64,000 nucleotides of DNA, from contig JARWMV010000243.1 of NCBI GenBank assembly GCA_030998015.1, forward strand, positions 1,116,001 through 1,180,000, in the 5' to 3' direction. Position numbers and translations under genes: made by a program. Every line of letters begins with the position of its first letter. The first letter of the stretch is position 1. Positions 11,941 through 23,479 of this stretch are shown here, one piece after another. The notes under the pieces are model-generated. The model saw nothing but the letters and a program-made list of their open reading frames with translations. It was not told where the DNA came from and did not search any database. The DNA comes from Ceratorhiza oryzae-sativae. Taxonomy: Eukaryota; Basidiomycota; Agaricomycetes; Cantharellales; Ceratobasidiaceae.

Positions 11941-12758
11941 AAGGCGAGACCTCTTCGTACGCTGGTAGCACAGTCTCGTATTTTCGGGAACCATAAACTC
12001 GACCAACCGTCAAGAAGGTCGACGATTTCAACGAAGGCAACCCCCCCCCCGAGTTTCCTTCTTGACTTTCGGATCGATTAGCAAGCAGTGCCAAAGTCCG
12101 TCTGTAACACACGCCTGCCCCCATTGATCGCACGCTTGGTCAAGCATGCCGTGAGACATACGTATGCATAAGACAGGCTGGAGGCTGGCTTCCGTGACAT
12201 AGAGCGAAGATCCCAATCAGAAGTGCCGCGCAAGCAATGTCGGTATATTTCGAGTCGTAGCCCCGACTGTACATTGTCCCAGACCTTGTGCGAGAGTTTG
12301 GTTGCATGCAAATATGAGCATGGCGGACCCACCATGTCGACCGATAGTCACGTGGGTGCGTGAGCCAACCACTGACTGACGGGCGCTGTAAGAAACCTTT
12401 CACGCTAAACCGTGTAGCTTACAGCTAGAAGCGACCCAACCCAGAACCACCAACGTCGCTACTAGTAGTTATTGCATACTAGTTTTACTATACCCCAAGT
12501 GGTACATCAAAGAAATGTAATTTTATTTACTTTCGGCAAGGTAAGCGGTAACGTTGTTCGCAGCAGTGTTATTGCGTTTGCCAATTACAAGATGACATAC
12601 TAACAATTTGTCAGGTGTTGAATACTTCTGTAGAACTTCACAGGGGATTGTATAGATATATACAGTGAATAATGTGGCTATACATATGTGGCAATATATG
12701 TCCAGGTTAATAGTGCAGAGTCAACAAATTTGCAGAAAACCGAAACTGCTTGGCTCTT
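11941..12758. other. Intergenic, nothing supported
   Basis: Short frames on both strands without motifs. It includes a C run of 10 near 12040 and a TCACGTG element near 12349. The AT-rich segment 12460-12700 probably contains the 3' flank of the DNA glycosylase gene. Confidence 0.4.
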
Positions 12759-14131
12759 TTATGACCGCAGGAGATGATTCAGATAGAGCCAGCTCGCAGG
12801 CTCAAATTTGTGTCCATCCTCCGGATGGTATCCAACTCCTTCGATCGCCCACCTCCAGACCAAATAACGCCTCAGCTGTTTATCGTCTGGTCGAACCTGC
12901 CTCCACTCCGCATCGTCATCCCCCGCGACATACAGAAACTCAGGTTCGTACCACTGCGGGGTCTCGTCAAAATCGTCTCTTTCTGCCCGGCGCTTCCTTG
13001 GCAACCTAGCGATCCTAGCAAGTTGTTTGTCTACTCCAGAAGGTGCACCCCCTCCCTGCAGATTGGGTGCGTAGATTCTCAACGAGTCTATTGCATAGGG
13101 ACCAGCAAAAGGGATGTGTGCGATCGCGGAAGCGTTTTGGATAGACTTGTATTCTTTGGTCGTGTATTGTCTAGGCAGCTTGAACTGTGGGCGGGTTGTT
13201 GGTGGAGAAACTGACGTTGAGAGACAATGAGTTTCGGCGAGTAGAGGGAATTTAGGTGGGTGCATAGTGTAAGCATTCGAGAGTCGTATGAGGCGTTGAG
13301 TTCTAACAGACTGTGTCCCAATGGCACGGAGTAGGTCCATGAGTATCGGCACTGAAGCTAAGGCGTAGTTTCAGAATCAACACAGATCCAACGGGTTCGG
13401 GCACACAAACCTTGAGCGAGGGCCAGCGGCGTAGGCCATCGTTCCAGCACGCTCCAGTAAACCGGCAATGCAACCTTTCCATTGGTCTTGTTCAACATCG
13501 TTGTAGCTACGATGATCTTCCAAGGATCATCTTTGACGTTCTCTGTATTCGGTGATGTAAAATTAAGCGGATGTTTGAAAGCAAAATAGACAGCACCTTG
13601 AACCAACTCGGGTTTTATCCGCCCCATGGCTTCCGCTAACGCACCAGGCGAAGCGGGTGGAGGAGGTACATATGCCGGTGGCGTATCTCCTCGCACCATG
13701 AGTTTTCGCCTTTTCCTCTCACGCTTTTTCTCTTCTCTATCCTCGGTGGCCAGCTTTCCAACAGGCGTCTGAGCTGGGGTGAGCGTCTGGGAGAAATATG
13801 GAGCTTCAAAGAATAGTTTCATTGAAGTGTCCCCAAGGGCATGCGTGAAGCCATACACTTACAGGTGGTCACCTCCATCTTCTTCGTGTGGAATAGCTGT
13901 TCCAACGCAAGGGGTGACATGTGAGTTTCGTCAGGATGATCCTCGGCCTTTCGCTTCGTGGACAAGGTCTGTGGAGACGAGGTGAAATACGGGGCTTTGC
14001 GGCAGACGTCAAATACGTTCTCATCTGATCCCAATCGAGCACAACATACAGGTGGTCGTAGTGCTTATCGGTGTTGCAATGATCATCTTCTGCCGCGGAG
14101 TGCGGGTCGTTTGGCTTCTTTTTGCGTTCAT
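12759..14131 (-). CDS. MBD4-like: MBD4-like HhH-GPD DNA glycosylase
   Basis: Base-excision repair enzyme expected to remove T or U from G mismatches, especially deaminated 5-methylcytosine, in the nucleus. I read four exons (14050-14131, 13863-13994, 13411-13803, 12759-13357), which sum to 401 codons plus stop in a single frame. The N-terminus is basic and low-complexity, with a duplicated TTSPYF motif created across both of the first two introns. The glycosylase domain has DDPWKIIVATTMLNKTNGK near 13490 and PILMDLLRAIG near 13330. Helix-hairpin-helix-like HIPFAGPYAIDSLRIY is near 13080. The C-terminal block VRPDDKQLRRYLVWRW near 12870 matches the human MBD4 segment with catalytic Asp560, and the equivalent Asp is present. 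No methyl-CpG-binding domain is visible, as in fungal and plant homologues. Confidence 0.87.
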
Positions 14132-15914
14132 TATTCCGGCACGATTGTGGTATGTTATAAAGAGCGCAATGCGGAGATTTGGAATATCGTGGTGGCAAGT
14201 TGGAGCTGATGACGCTCGTAAGCGCCTGACATCGTTTCGTGGATCAGGCCAAACGTACAGCGCTCCACCAGGCACCAAGACGCATATAACCAAACATACT
14301 ACCTCAACCCTGAAAGGGTGAGTGCACTCTACAGCTTCGACCAGTTCTTGTAATTTTGATTTTGATTACTCTTCGGCGCGTCGTTGTTAACCTCTTCAAC
14401 GGTCGTGCTGAACTGGTTGTCCGTTATAGAACAAGGTCGTCCCGGTCCCAAATAAAACGGACTAGGGTGGCCCGGAGACAATTTGTGCATGCAAAATCCC
14501 AGAAGGATGACACCGATCGGGCTGGCATTGGAAGCCATGACGTCCCGAACCTTCCGAGTTCCGAGCTAGCCCACCGAAACATCCTTCGAACACGGTTTAG
14601 AGTTGAAATTGTGTCGGGATTATACGTTGCTGGGATGTCTATGGCTACGATTGGTCTATATATATCCTTCCGTGGGCGACTTCGCGACGCGTCTGTTACT
14701 GCAACCCGTGATGATGCCGGAAGCCCCGTCATGAATACAAATTTAATGAAGGCGTAGCTGCAGCCTCCGTTCTTCTACCACCTCGCTTTTCTCTCCTGGA
14801 ACAAAAAAAAAAAAAAAAAACAATCGGAGAATTGGTTTCTGGATCGCCTCAATTTTGCGCGACGGCATGACTCGCTGGTCACAAAGACCCAAGGGCGCAA
14901 CTGATTCTTTCGCACCCCGCCGGAGCGCAGTTAATGCGCGATTGTCCCACCAAGTAGCGAGAGATCGCATCGCAAATTTCCGCCCCATAGTCCCAAGGAA
15001 AGCCTACAGCGTGCCATCAGCCCCTCGATCAAAGAGTACGCCTCGTTATATGCTCCCCGGGAATCAAGTCTCACGTTTCTCAGAAGTAGCCGCTAAACAA
15101 AAAGGACCAAAAGTGAGTAGTGCCCTCGTTCTAGCCCGACAAACGAGGCCCAGTGAGTAGCAAGCGGTATCTTGTTATTTTTTTTTTCATTTGACTTAGT
15201 CGACGGTTTTTGTTTACTCACAGCCACGTCGCCGTTCGAGAGCCCGAATTCCGGGGGTGTTGGGTCCGAGCCTTACAAGCGAACCGAGCCAAGAGTAAAT
15301 AACACTGGTTTGTCTGATCCTATATCATCCTGGCGCACAACCAACGAGTGACGACCTGCCTAGCCTTGATTCTTGTCAGACCGACTGGATCGACTGAAAT
15401 AATTGTTGGTCCGCCCCGTAACCTTCGGCGTAAGTGATGACCAGATCTCCAAACATTCGTTCTCTGACAATCACCAAATAGCCACAGCCGAGAACAAGGA
15501 TATTATAGAGTTCGAAACCGAGTTGGCTCGTTTAAATGCTCATATTGCGCGTCTTGATACGCGACTTGCCGTGCTGACTGCAAGCGCGGCTGAAATTAAC
15601 TCTAGGCGTAGATACTGAGAGGTGGACGTGAGGCTCAATCTTGTGCCGATTTGAATTATTGTGTCTCGGAGGTCCGCCCAGAGTGCAATGGCCTATCATC
15701 TAGAGTCCATTTATTTCTTGTAACTAGAACTGCGAGGGATGCAATATGCTTCACAATCGCAAAATGTCTCAATTACGGCTGTACAGGCTTGATCCAAGGC
15801 AGTTTTGTATCCCAAAAGATGGTGGTTTGTCCATTTGACAATGTCTGGCTGGGTGAAAGTCCGCATCTACGAGAGTGTGTCAGAGGTGAACTCAACCCCA
15901 TCCGAACAGATCTC
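14132..15914. other. Intergenic between glycosylase and phosphatase genes
   Basis: About 1.8 kb without a secure gene. It includes an 18-base A run at 14803-14820, two antiparallel open frames over 14356-14757 with no motif, and a plus-strand frame at 14855-15160. A possible small coiled-coil exon at 15482-15618 is listed separately. Confidence 0.4.
15403..15618 (+). CDS. Possible small coiled-coil protein, 3' exon
   Basis: A GTAAGT donor at about 15431 and an AATAG acceptor ending at 15481 would splice into an exon encoding a heptad-like segment. It begins TAENKDIIEFETELARLN and ends in NSRRRY before TGA at 15616-15618. The amphipathic pattern (L/I every three to four residues) suggests a coiled coil. 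I see no ATG close upstream, so a 5' exon would be needed. It could be a gene relic. Confidence 0.3.
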   Translation: MLVRPVTFGVSDDQISKHSFSDNHQIATAENKDIIEFETELARLNAHIARLDTRLAVLTASAAEINSRRRY

Positions 15915-17495
15915 TTACCGAGTCATAAAATCACCGGCTTTATCCGCTTTAGCCTTGATAATTTGTCCAAAATCCGCAAGGGCACACGCCTTTCCTGGTC
16001 CGTTCTGACATTCGAGCAACGGATAGACCGCATCGTTTACTCGAACGCGAACGTACACTCCCGAGTTTGACTTCGCATTGCAGGTCATCCGTTCGAATGC
16101 AATACGGCCAGCCATTGGGTTGATACGTGAGGAGATATATCGTTGGTTGTTGGGTATATGGGTCGGCGGAAGGGGTCCAGTGGTATCAAACATCCCCAGT
16201 GCTGTCACGATCTCGTTGATTTGGTTGCTGCGCACTGGACATGAGCTTGAGAATCAGGTATAGATTCTAATACATACTCGTGGGTGTACGATACGATAAT
16301 CGGTGGAGGTGTGAGCCCCGTTGAATAGGTGTGCCCTGGGCCATTCAAAAATAGGGTTGAAGTGGCATTGAGATACGGAAGCATAAGCGTTCCAGGGAGT
16401 CCAGAGGCGGGACCTTGCAAAATGGATTAGCCTTGTTGAGATGGAAGCCCGGGAACTATCTTACCGGTTCCGTAGTAATAGCGCAAGTCTTGCCGATACT
16501 CATATTGCTTGAACTCGGTCTCCGTGAAAATATCGCAGAAAGGGCTGAGCTGGCCCAGGATCTGAGTCTCAAACCCACACAAGTACCTTCAGGCCTACTT
16601 AGTCACAGGGCATGGATGATCAAGCTGAAGACTCACGGCATGATAGATATATCACTGGTCGTAAGGTTTACTCCCTTGGTGTACTTTTGCAGACGCTTGA
16701 GGATTGGTGGGAGGTAAATATTATCCCAGACAGCAGTCTGGTTTGCTTGGTCAAATCCCGCCATGCAATAAATTGAGTACGACTCACTTGGTTGGCACCC
16801 GAGGTGTCGACATACTTTGGGCAGAAATCGCTTGTTGCGAGCGAGTTCCCCCCAGACTGTGCTCCCTTAGGGTCAACAACAAGTATAGTCCCGAGTGTCG
16901 TTGCGTTTGGTCCGCCAAAGCCTCTGGCAAACAAACGGGCGGAGTCGGTCGTACGCTGAACACTATTCGCCCATACGAAAAATGGTGTGTTGTCTGCGTA
17001 GAGGTGTGGGTAGCGGAGTCGCGTTTGAGTTCCAAGAGCGTAGGTTTCAAGATAACCTGTGACGCTGAGTTGGGCGATCTGATCCGACGGGTGGGTTAGA
17101 GCGGGAGTCCAATTGTTCAAGAATTCAAGAGGACCGGAGAATGTCCCGTTTTGAACCTAAATGAAGATATTTAGTACAAGGGGCATCAACTTTATGTTGT
17201 AACCACCTTTGCCGCCAAAGCCAACCATTCGTTATACGCGCCCGGGTCAGGGTAACGGGAGCCGTGACGAGCGGCAATAGCGACTTGGTCGACCGCGCAC
17301 CCTGAGGGTACAGCCTGGGGCACCCCAGCAACATCTGGACCTGAAGACCAGGGTATAGTTTAACCCGTATGGTATGGCGACTGGCCTACCTGGAAACCAC
17401 TGTCCGTTAGCTCCGAGCCATTGGAGCGGGTTGAAGGAGGCGGCCTTGACAGCCGGATAAATGAGTGACAAAGACAGGAGAGAAAGAACCAGCAT
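15915..17495 (-). CDS. Secreted histidine acid phosphatase (phytase-like)
   Basis: Branch-2 histidine phosphatase, an extracellular phosphomonoesterase that may act on phytate. The start at 17495 gives a typical signal peptide (MLVLSLLSLSLIYPAVKA). The catalytic motif ARHGSRYPD is near 17260 and supplies the nucleophilic His. The middle contains SARLFARGFGG near 16930, the family's ARxFAxGF helix. The proton-donor HD motif is split by an intron: SYTH plus the first two bases of the Asp codon precede a GTATGT donor near 16284, and the exon resumes as DNQINEIVTALGMFD. Read unspliced it looks lost; spliced it is intact. C-terminal cysteines (ECQNGPGKACAL) fit the family's disulfide. Divergent from the superoxide dismutase gene. 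Confidence 0.88.
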
Positions 17496-17861
17496 CGCGT
17501 AGAACCAAGAGTCCACGGAGGGAATGTGACATTGGGCCGTTTGCCTAGTCTACTTATACTGCCAGGCCAGGAATGATATAAATCGCCGCATCTTCACTCT
17601 CCTGAAGAGCTTCTTGATGATTCAATATTCCAGGAAAGAGAATACTGGTGTTGCATGCGGTCGCTGGGTGCACGTTCGTGGAAGTTACACGTGACCGATT
17701 CGGGCGCAGAGCGGTTCGTCTCACGTGTATTATCTGGCCTCGGAGGTCCGAAAGAAGTCCGCTCACTCAGCAGACCATCCGATGATGCAATGGCTGATCC
17801 AGATATAAGATACGCTCATCGCGCACAATGGCTCCCACCCAACGACCAACTGTGAACAATC
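17496..17861. promoter_or_regulatory. Divergent promoter, phosphatase / superoxide dismutase
   Basis: A 366-base gap between two divergently transcribed genes. It holds two CACGTG hexamers at 17688-17693 and 17722-17727, candidate bHLH-type binding sites also seen at other promoters in this window. Function is inferred from position only. Confidence 0.45.
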
Positions 17862-18765
17862 ATGTCCGTGACGGTGAGTAGCTGCGATCATCTTGAAAGG
17901 AGCGATCCTCATCCAGCACATGGATATAGCTCCCTGATCTCCCTTATGCGTACAACGCGCTCGAGCCATACATCTCCGAAGAGATCATGACTCTTCACCA
18001 CAAAAAGCACCATCAGACCTATGTCAATGGGTATAACACCGTATGTAGCATTTGTTATTGGGGAGGATGAACCAGCCAACGATAGCCACCCCGTGTAGGC
18101 TACCGCGTCCCTCTCCAAATTGGTGGGAGATTCGAGCCCCAGCGCCGCCCGCCAGCAGATCGCTCTCCAATCTGCGATCAAGTTCAACGGTGGTGGACAC
18201 ATCAACCACTCTCTGTTCTGGAAGAACCTCGCTCCCGCGAGCGGTGCCGGCGGCAAGCTCAAGCCTGGTCCTCTCGCTGATGCGATCAATCGGTGATTTC
18301 ATTCCATCCTAGTTTTATGCTCCGGCCCGCGGATTAACAGTCTCATGCAGAGACTTTGGCTCGTTCGACAACTTTAAGAAAGAGTTTACCGCGGCTTCGC
18401 TTGGTATCCAGGGATCTGGTTGGGGCTGGCTCGTCTTGAACACGACGAACAAGCGTCTTGATATCATCACAACCCCGAACCAGGACCCCGTTCTCCGTAA
18501 GTCGGCCACTGTTCCTGCGCAATGACAGTTAACACGAACGGTCTTGCAGCGCCCAACGTTCCTCTCTTCGGTGTTGATATGTGGGAGCACGCGTTCTATC
18601 TTCAGTACAAGAACGTCAAGCCTGATGTAAGTCCATCCCGAGGCTTCCGAGAGCTGGGAGCACTGATCTTGACCACTCTTCAAGTATCTCTCTGCGATTT
18701 GGAACGTCATCAACTTTGAGGAAGCCGAGAACCGTCTCAACGAGGGGCTCTCTTCGAAGCTGTAG
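17862..18765 (+). CDS. SOD2-like: Manganese superoxide dismutase, cytosolic-type
   Basis: Dismutates superoxide to peroxide and oxygen. Six exons (17862-17873, 17930-18040, 18099-18292, 18351-18496, 18550-18626, 18685-18765) give 206 residues in one frame. The start MSVT followed by [16 protein letters not shown] leaves no mitochondrial presequence, so a cytosolic isoform is likely. Metal ligands are visible: the N-terminal His in [13 protein letters not shown], the His in [11 protein letters not shown], and Asp and His in [23 protein letters not shown] is typical of Mn-type enzymes. Exon 1 is only 12 bases. The NADPH oxidase that makes superoxide lies 9 kb downstream, separated by gene-poor DNA. 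Confidence 0.95.
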
Positions 18766-20087
18766 AATATAAAACGGAAGCCCCGCATACCATGAAGGGA
18801 ATGAAATTATGAGGGTTGATGATAAATAAAACAAATTATGCCCCATTAAGCAAAGGCACATACGGGGGGATTACAAACTAAGACTAAAATAAGAATATAA
18901 AAATGAGGATGAGAAACCCTTGGCTTTTTGGAATAGTCCAAAAGCATGCAATCTTCTCAAAAGGAGGGATAAAAAAGCCCGAAATTTTCGAGGACTTTTG
19001 GGTCGCCCAGGTCCTAAAAGCGTGCCTCGATAAGCCAATCCGAATATCTAAGAAATTCTATCTCACAAATTTGAATGAAGAATAAATCTATGAGATGTAA
19101 GCCATTTATTAGATGGCTGCTAACATCAGAATGGAATTTCACCTACTTGAGGAGTTTGGTACATTCCAACGCTATCCCTGTGCGCAATTTAGCGTTCGCG
19201 TAGATTCAACCTAAGATTCTTTACACTGACCGAACTAGATGCAAGAGCTCTGGCAAGGTTCGTTGTTTGATCATAATGTTGGCAAGAGACTATGCAACGG
19301 CGGTGAGTGCATTAACGGCGGCTCAGACGGATTCTACGGACTTGTGTAAAGTATCCCCCGTTGTCATTCTCATATGCTTCTTGATTGGGACCACAGGCGG
19401 AGAAATGGACCTATAGTTCTGAGCTTGTCGATCGGATGCGCCGTGATGCATACACTTACGAGTTTGTCTGTGTCATCCCTTTCCACACCTTCCGTTTCAC
19501 GAAGCCAGTAAGGTTCTGAGCCTTGGGGTATTTCGAGTCGATAGCAAAGCCCTGCTAATAATGAGCCTCTGGTACGATCAAAAGTTAACCACTCTGGACT
19601 TACGGTTAATATTGCGAGCGTCGCAAAACTGTACGGAAATGGTCAGTAGGCGCTCAGCTCAACACCTTGAATCTCACATCTGTCAAAAGCTATCGAAAGA
19701 CCTCATTTATCACTGCTATAATGGCTATGTTATGCAACTCACGAAACGAGCTCTTGGCGGTCCGGGTTCAGAAAACAGTTGACGAAATTTCTAACCGCAC
19801 CCATAAGTTACTCCGCCTAATTCGCTAGTCTGAAAGACGTACGGATTCTGAAATGCCACGGGACGGCTCTCGAGCATCAGGCCGTTTGTAGCAATCATGA
19901 GTCCAAACTAACACACTTTTCGTCAGATTGAGATCCAGCAAAATAAAGCCTAGGCCTACACTTCATTTTTGATCGAAGGTTAGCAACTGGATATGATGCA
20001 CTATTCTGCGATATTCGCCTTGTCGGCGAAAAGTGCCCGAGAACTAGCACAGCCTAATGTTAGAACATGGCGCGTGCAACCCTAGTG
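18766..20087. other. Gene-poor region, nothing supported
   Basis: Starts with the 3' flank of the dismutase gene. Short frames on both strands (for example plus 18903-19085 and 19561-19782) have no motif and no convincing splice partners. Confidence 0.4.
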
Positions 20088-20348
20088 CTACATACAATAA
20101 ACCACGGCACGGCTGGCTATCATTCGTCTCATATGAAATAGCTGTTTGTGTGCGTCAACAATCCGGTCTTTACGAATCGAGATGATGCCTACGATATTGT
20201 CCTTTGTCACATCCTCGTCTACTAGGCAAACAATATCTTCGATGTTTCCGCACTCCATAAGATTTGTAATGGCCTGCCTGTCTTTGTCTGCGCCATCCAA
20301 GGTCATGTAGCACTTTTCCGTACACGGCTCTGGATGGGCGGGTTTCAT
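20088..20348 (-). CDS. Unrecognised coding-like fragment
   Basis: A minus-strand frame from an internal Met (MKPAHPEPCTEKCYM) to YCM and stop reads like a globular protein end, with several Cys and acidic patches. I recognise no family. Upstream splice partners were not found, so this may be the last exon of a gene or a relic. Confidence 0.25.
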   Translation of the reverse strand: MKPAHPEPCTEKCYMTLDGADKDRQAITNLMECGNIEDIVCLVDEDVTKDNIVGIISIRKDRIVDAHKQLFHMRRMIASRAVVYCM

Positions 20349-21169
20349 ACCGTTCCAGCAATGGTCTGGGTAGCTGGAAATAACCTAGAGTGCGTTTTAT
20401 GGCTTAATCAAAACCCCGGGGTGTCAGATGCCACGCACTACGAGGCCAGTTGTCACTGGCGCGCAGCCACTTATGCCACCGAAGGATCCTAGTAGAGGGA
20501 GATCGGAAGCCCGGCTGCCTGGTTGAATCGAAAGTTGGGGCTGACACTCCTCAAGACAGCGTGAGTAGTCGCTGAAAACACGAAAAAAAAGGAAAAATAG
20601 CCCCCAGATGGGGTCATTTCATGTTTAGATTGTCGTCTAATTAGTTACGACAATGCCAATGCAGGAGGATGGGAGACCCATAACACTGCGCCGACTATTT
20701 GTTCTGATATAAACCTATTACCTGGTCTGTTCAGGGTTGGATGTGTCGGACTCTAAGAGCTGCATGTTGTTCGCCTTGCTATGTCTTACCAATATTGACT
20801 ATAGGGATAAAGGAAACTAATATGGGGGGTCCTAGGTCGAGGCGGACGAGATAAGTGTGGTCGCGCTATCGATATGAAATTCGGGTGCTCATCTATGTTA
20901 TTTAAAAGTGCGTGCGGATAGGTTAACGCCAGCGAGCACTGCAAGAAGAGCGTTTATTTTTTGAGTATAGGAGCATGATTTATCACCCGATTAGTGAGAT
21001 AAATCAAATGGTAGGGGTTTTCTCTGGGGTGATGAGCCAGGCTTTGTCAACCATGCGGCAGTTCGTCGTCGATACCTTTGTTCATTAGAGCTCGAAACGT
21101 TGGGCAACAGGGTCGACTAGGTTTCGCTCTGTAGAAGGAAGCGCATGGTGGTATCCGTGATGCGCCTCG
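20349..21169. other. Gene-poor region, nothing supported
   Basis: No coding segment or structured repeat that I can support. It contains an A-rich tract near 20583-20596. Confidence 0.35.
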
Positions 21170-21700
21170 TCACCCGGATCCTTGTGTGCGAGTCATCCAC
21201 GGATGACTAGGCGAAAGAAATCGCCGACGAAGAAGGCAAGAAATGTCAGACACTATCGGAAATCCCTTGAGCATACCGATAAGTCGTATGAAATGTTTGC
21301 GCAGGAATATACTCAAAGGGACAAACCGCACATAGGGGTCAGCTGCGGGTAAACCACCCTTGAGCTGCCCGATTAAGTAGAGTTGCCAATTAGGGGATGC
21401 ATATATTGCATAATTAGTACGGGGGTCATAGGAATTACAGATACCGAAAGCTTGTAGTGAGCCGTGGCCGACGAAAACTCCGTTCCCAGTTGATGAATAG
21501 CCCTTGCTGTTTTTACCCGAGAGTTCCCATTGATTTTCAAAGCTAGTGCTCGGGAGTTTCGTCTTCTCCAGTGCTAACACGGAGCCCCAAACGCACATTT
21601 GTCGGTCAGAAATTGATATTCTAGCGTTGCGTGTGCAGATTCGTGCATATATCCAGCAGAGATGCCACAGCCAAGTGACCTAAAGTAGTCAGAAATAGAT
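21170..21700 (-). CDS. Unrecognised protein fragment, possibly secreted type
   Basis: A minus-strand frame open from about 21700 reads CVWGSVLALEKTKLP and later NGVFVGHGSLQAFGICNSYD, then NYAIYASPNWQLYLIG. Regular glycine/aromatic spacing and two cysteines suggest a real beta-rich domain. After about 21310 the frame loses character, and an intron donor GTATATTC is possible there. No signal peptide can be joined with confidence. It is not assigned to a family. Confidence 0.35.
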
Positions 21701-23479
21701 TCCGATTATTTTCAGTGATTGATGAGCAGTTCTCCAGCAGATTTTATTATTACATCGCATATCTATATCACCAGGAAGCCTGAGCAGGAATGCGTTGGGC
21801 GAGGTACCACTCGGCAGTTTTAGCGGAGAGATCGAGCATATATGTAGCAAGATAAAGCCACAGTTGGGTGTGTTGAATGAGCGGTATGTTGACAATACTT
21901 ATTTAAAGACGGCCGCCACATGAAAGCATAATATGGCGCAGGCACGTTCCAATCCACCTTCGCACGATAAAACTGTGCGAGTCCATTTTCATTCTTACGA
22001 GCAAACAAACAGGACAAAAAAAGTAGGGTCATTAATGATCAGGTAGTTGCGTTCAGGTTGTTCGCTTGGAGTTTTAAACTCATGTCTCGACCATTCAACA
22101 TGAGTAATTACGCCTCATCGCTTGCTTCATCACCGCGCAAGCGGTGTACTAAGTTCCAGCTGGAAAGACATCTTTGGGTGATTAGGGGCATGAAGCCCAG
22201 TATGAGCAACGTGGTTGAACAGGTTAACTATTGCTCCCGAGGTCATTCAAGTGGATTATGGGCTCTGGGTCAGCCGATCGTCATATCATCAGTCCTCTTC
22301 TCAACAAAGCACGTCAGTACAATGCACAGACGGGGAAATACGTTTCCGCAGGAATGTTTACCCATGCTGAAGCCCGAGAGGTTGGGTCATGGTGTATGTC
22401 ACGCTTTGGAAATATGCCAGTAGGGAGCGCCGGGAACCAAACGATGAGCGTGTGCATGGCTCATGATGCATTGCATTAGCCGCTCTTGGGGCTTTCACGC
22501 CAATCGCTAACCTTTTATGGACAACTGCGGTCTTCCGGAGGATGATAGTGCCGGGTGAGTAACTCTATTCGGAGCCACGCCTCACTGTTGACGCAACTTC
22601 TGCACATGAGGGAGTATGCTGGTGTATCAGACGAAGAGGTGCGTGGTGGGCGTTAAACCCAAGAGGATTAGGTATATAAGTACAAGTCTTTTGGGTTCGG
22701 GGTAGCTCGCCTTTCTGCAGTGCTGTTCATACTAGGCTGGCCTTCAGATAGAAAACGGCAATTCAGGTGCTGCCGGTCAGATCTAGCTCCCGCATGAATG
22801 GCGTGCATCGATCCCTCCACCAGGAAAACGTCGATTAAGGAGTCCATAGAGCCGACGAGAATTACCCAGTGTATTCGTTTCAGGTTGCATGTCGTGCTCC
22901 ACGAAACGCGCTGAAAACCGGGCTACTAGTCGAACTCAAGCATAGAGACAAGGCCTCTATCGACACACGAGGGTTAGTTTTATATATTTCGAGGTTTGTT
23001 TTAGGCCACCCCCACATGCAGTCGACGAAACAAAAGCCAGCTGAAAACCCCCTTCGAGCTTGAATTTTGGCCAGAAGGCTACTCGACAAATGAGAAAGTG
23101 AGTGTTGGGAATATCGGGTGAATCGGGAGGAGGGGTAAAGAGGAAATATCATTTCGAGAAATCAGGGTCTGTCAAGCTGGTATGAGAGGGTGGGATACGC
23201 CCATCATCTGCTAGGTAGGGTATATCGAAACTAGTTATACAAGTATTTAATATCTGGTTTCTAAGATGCGAAAAAGATATCAAGTTCCAAGCTACTCCGG
23301 ATGCTACGAAAAATGAGAAATCTATAGCCAGCAAAGCTGGTCTGGTAACGTTTGCTCGTTATCGAGGTCCTATATTATCAGCACATGTCAGCCAGAAACA
23401 CCAAAGCCAAGGATATGCGAGCACTCACAAACTTTACCGACGCATACAACTAATGACGAAACGATCATGAGCCCAAAAT
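21701..23479. other. Gene-poor region with one coding-like frame
   Basis: The plus-strand frame 22231-22479 has a coherent stretch (HIISPLLNKARQYNAQTGKYV, then EVGSWCMSRFG) but no start, family or splice partner that I can defend. The remainder, including 22500-23479, shows nothing supported. Confidence 0.3.

Noticed and set aside
14803..14820. Poly(A) tail of a retrogene or retroelement
   Set aside because: The 18-base A run is not preceded by a recognisable coding remnant or polyadenylation signal; a simple homopolymer is enough.
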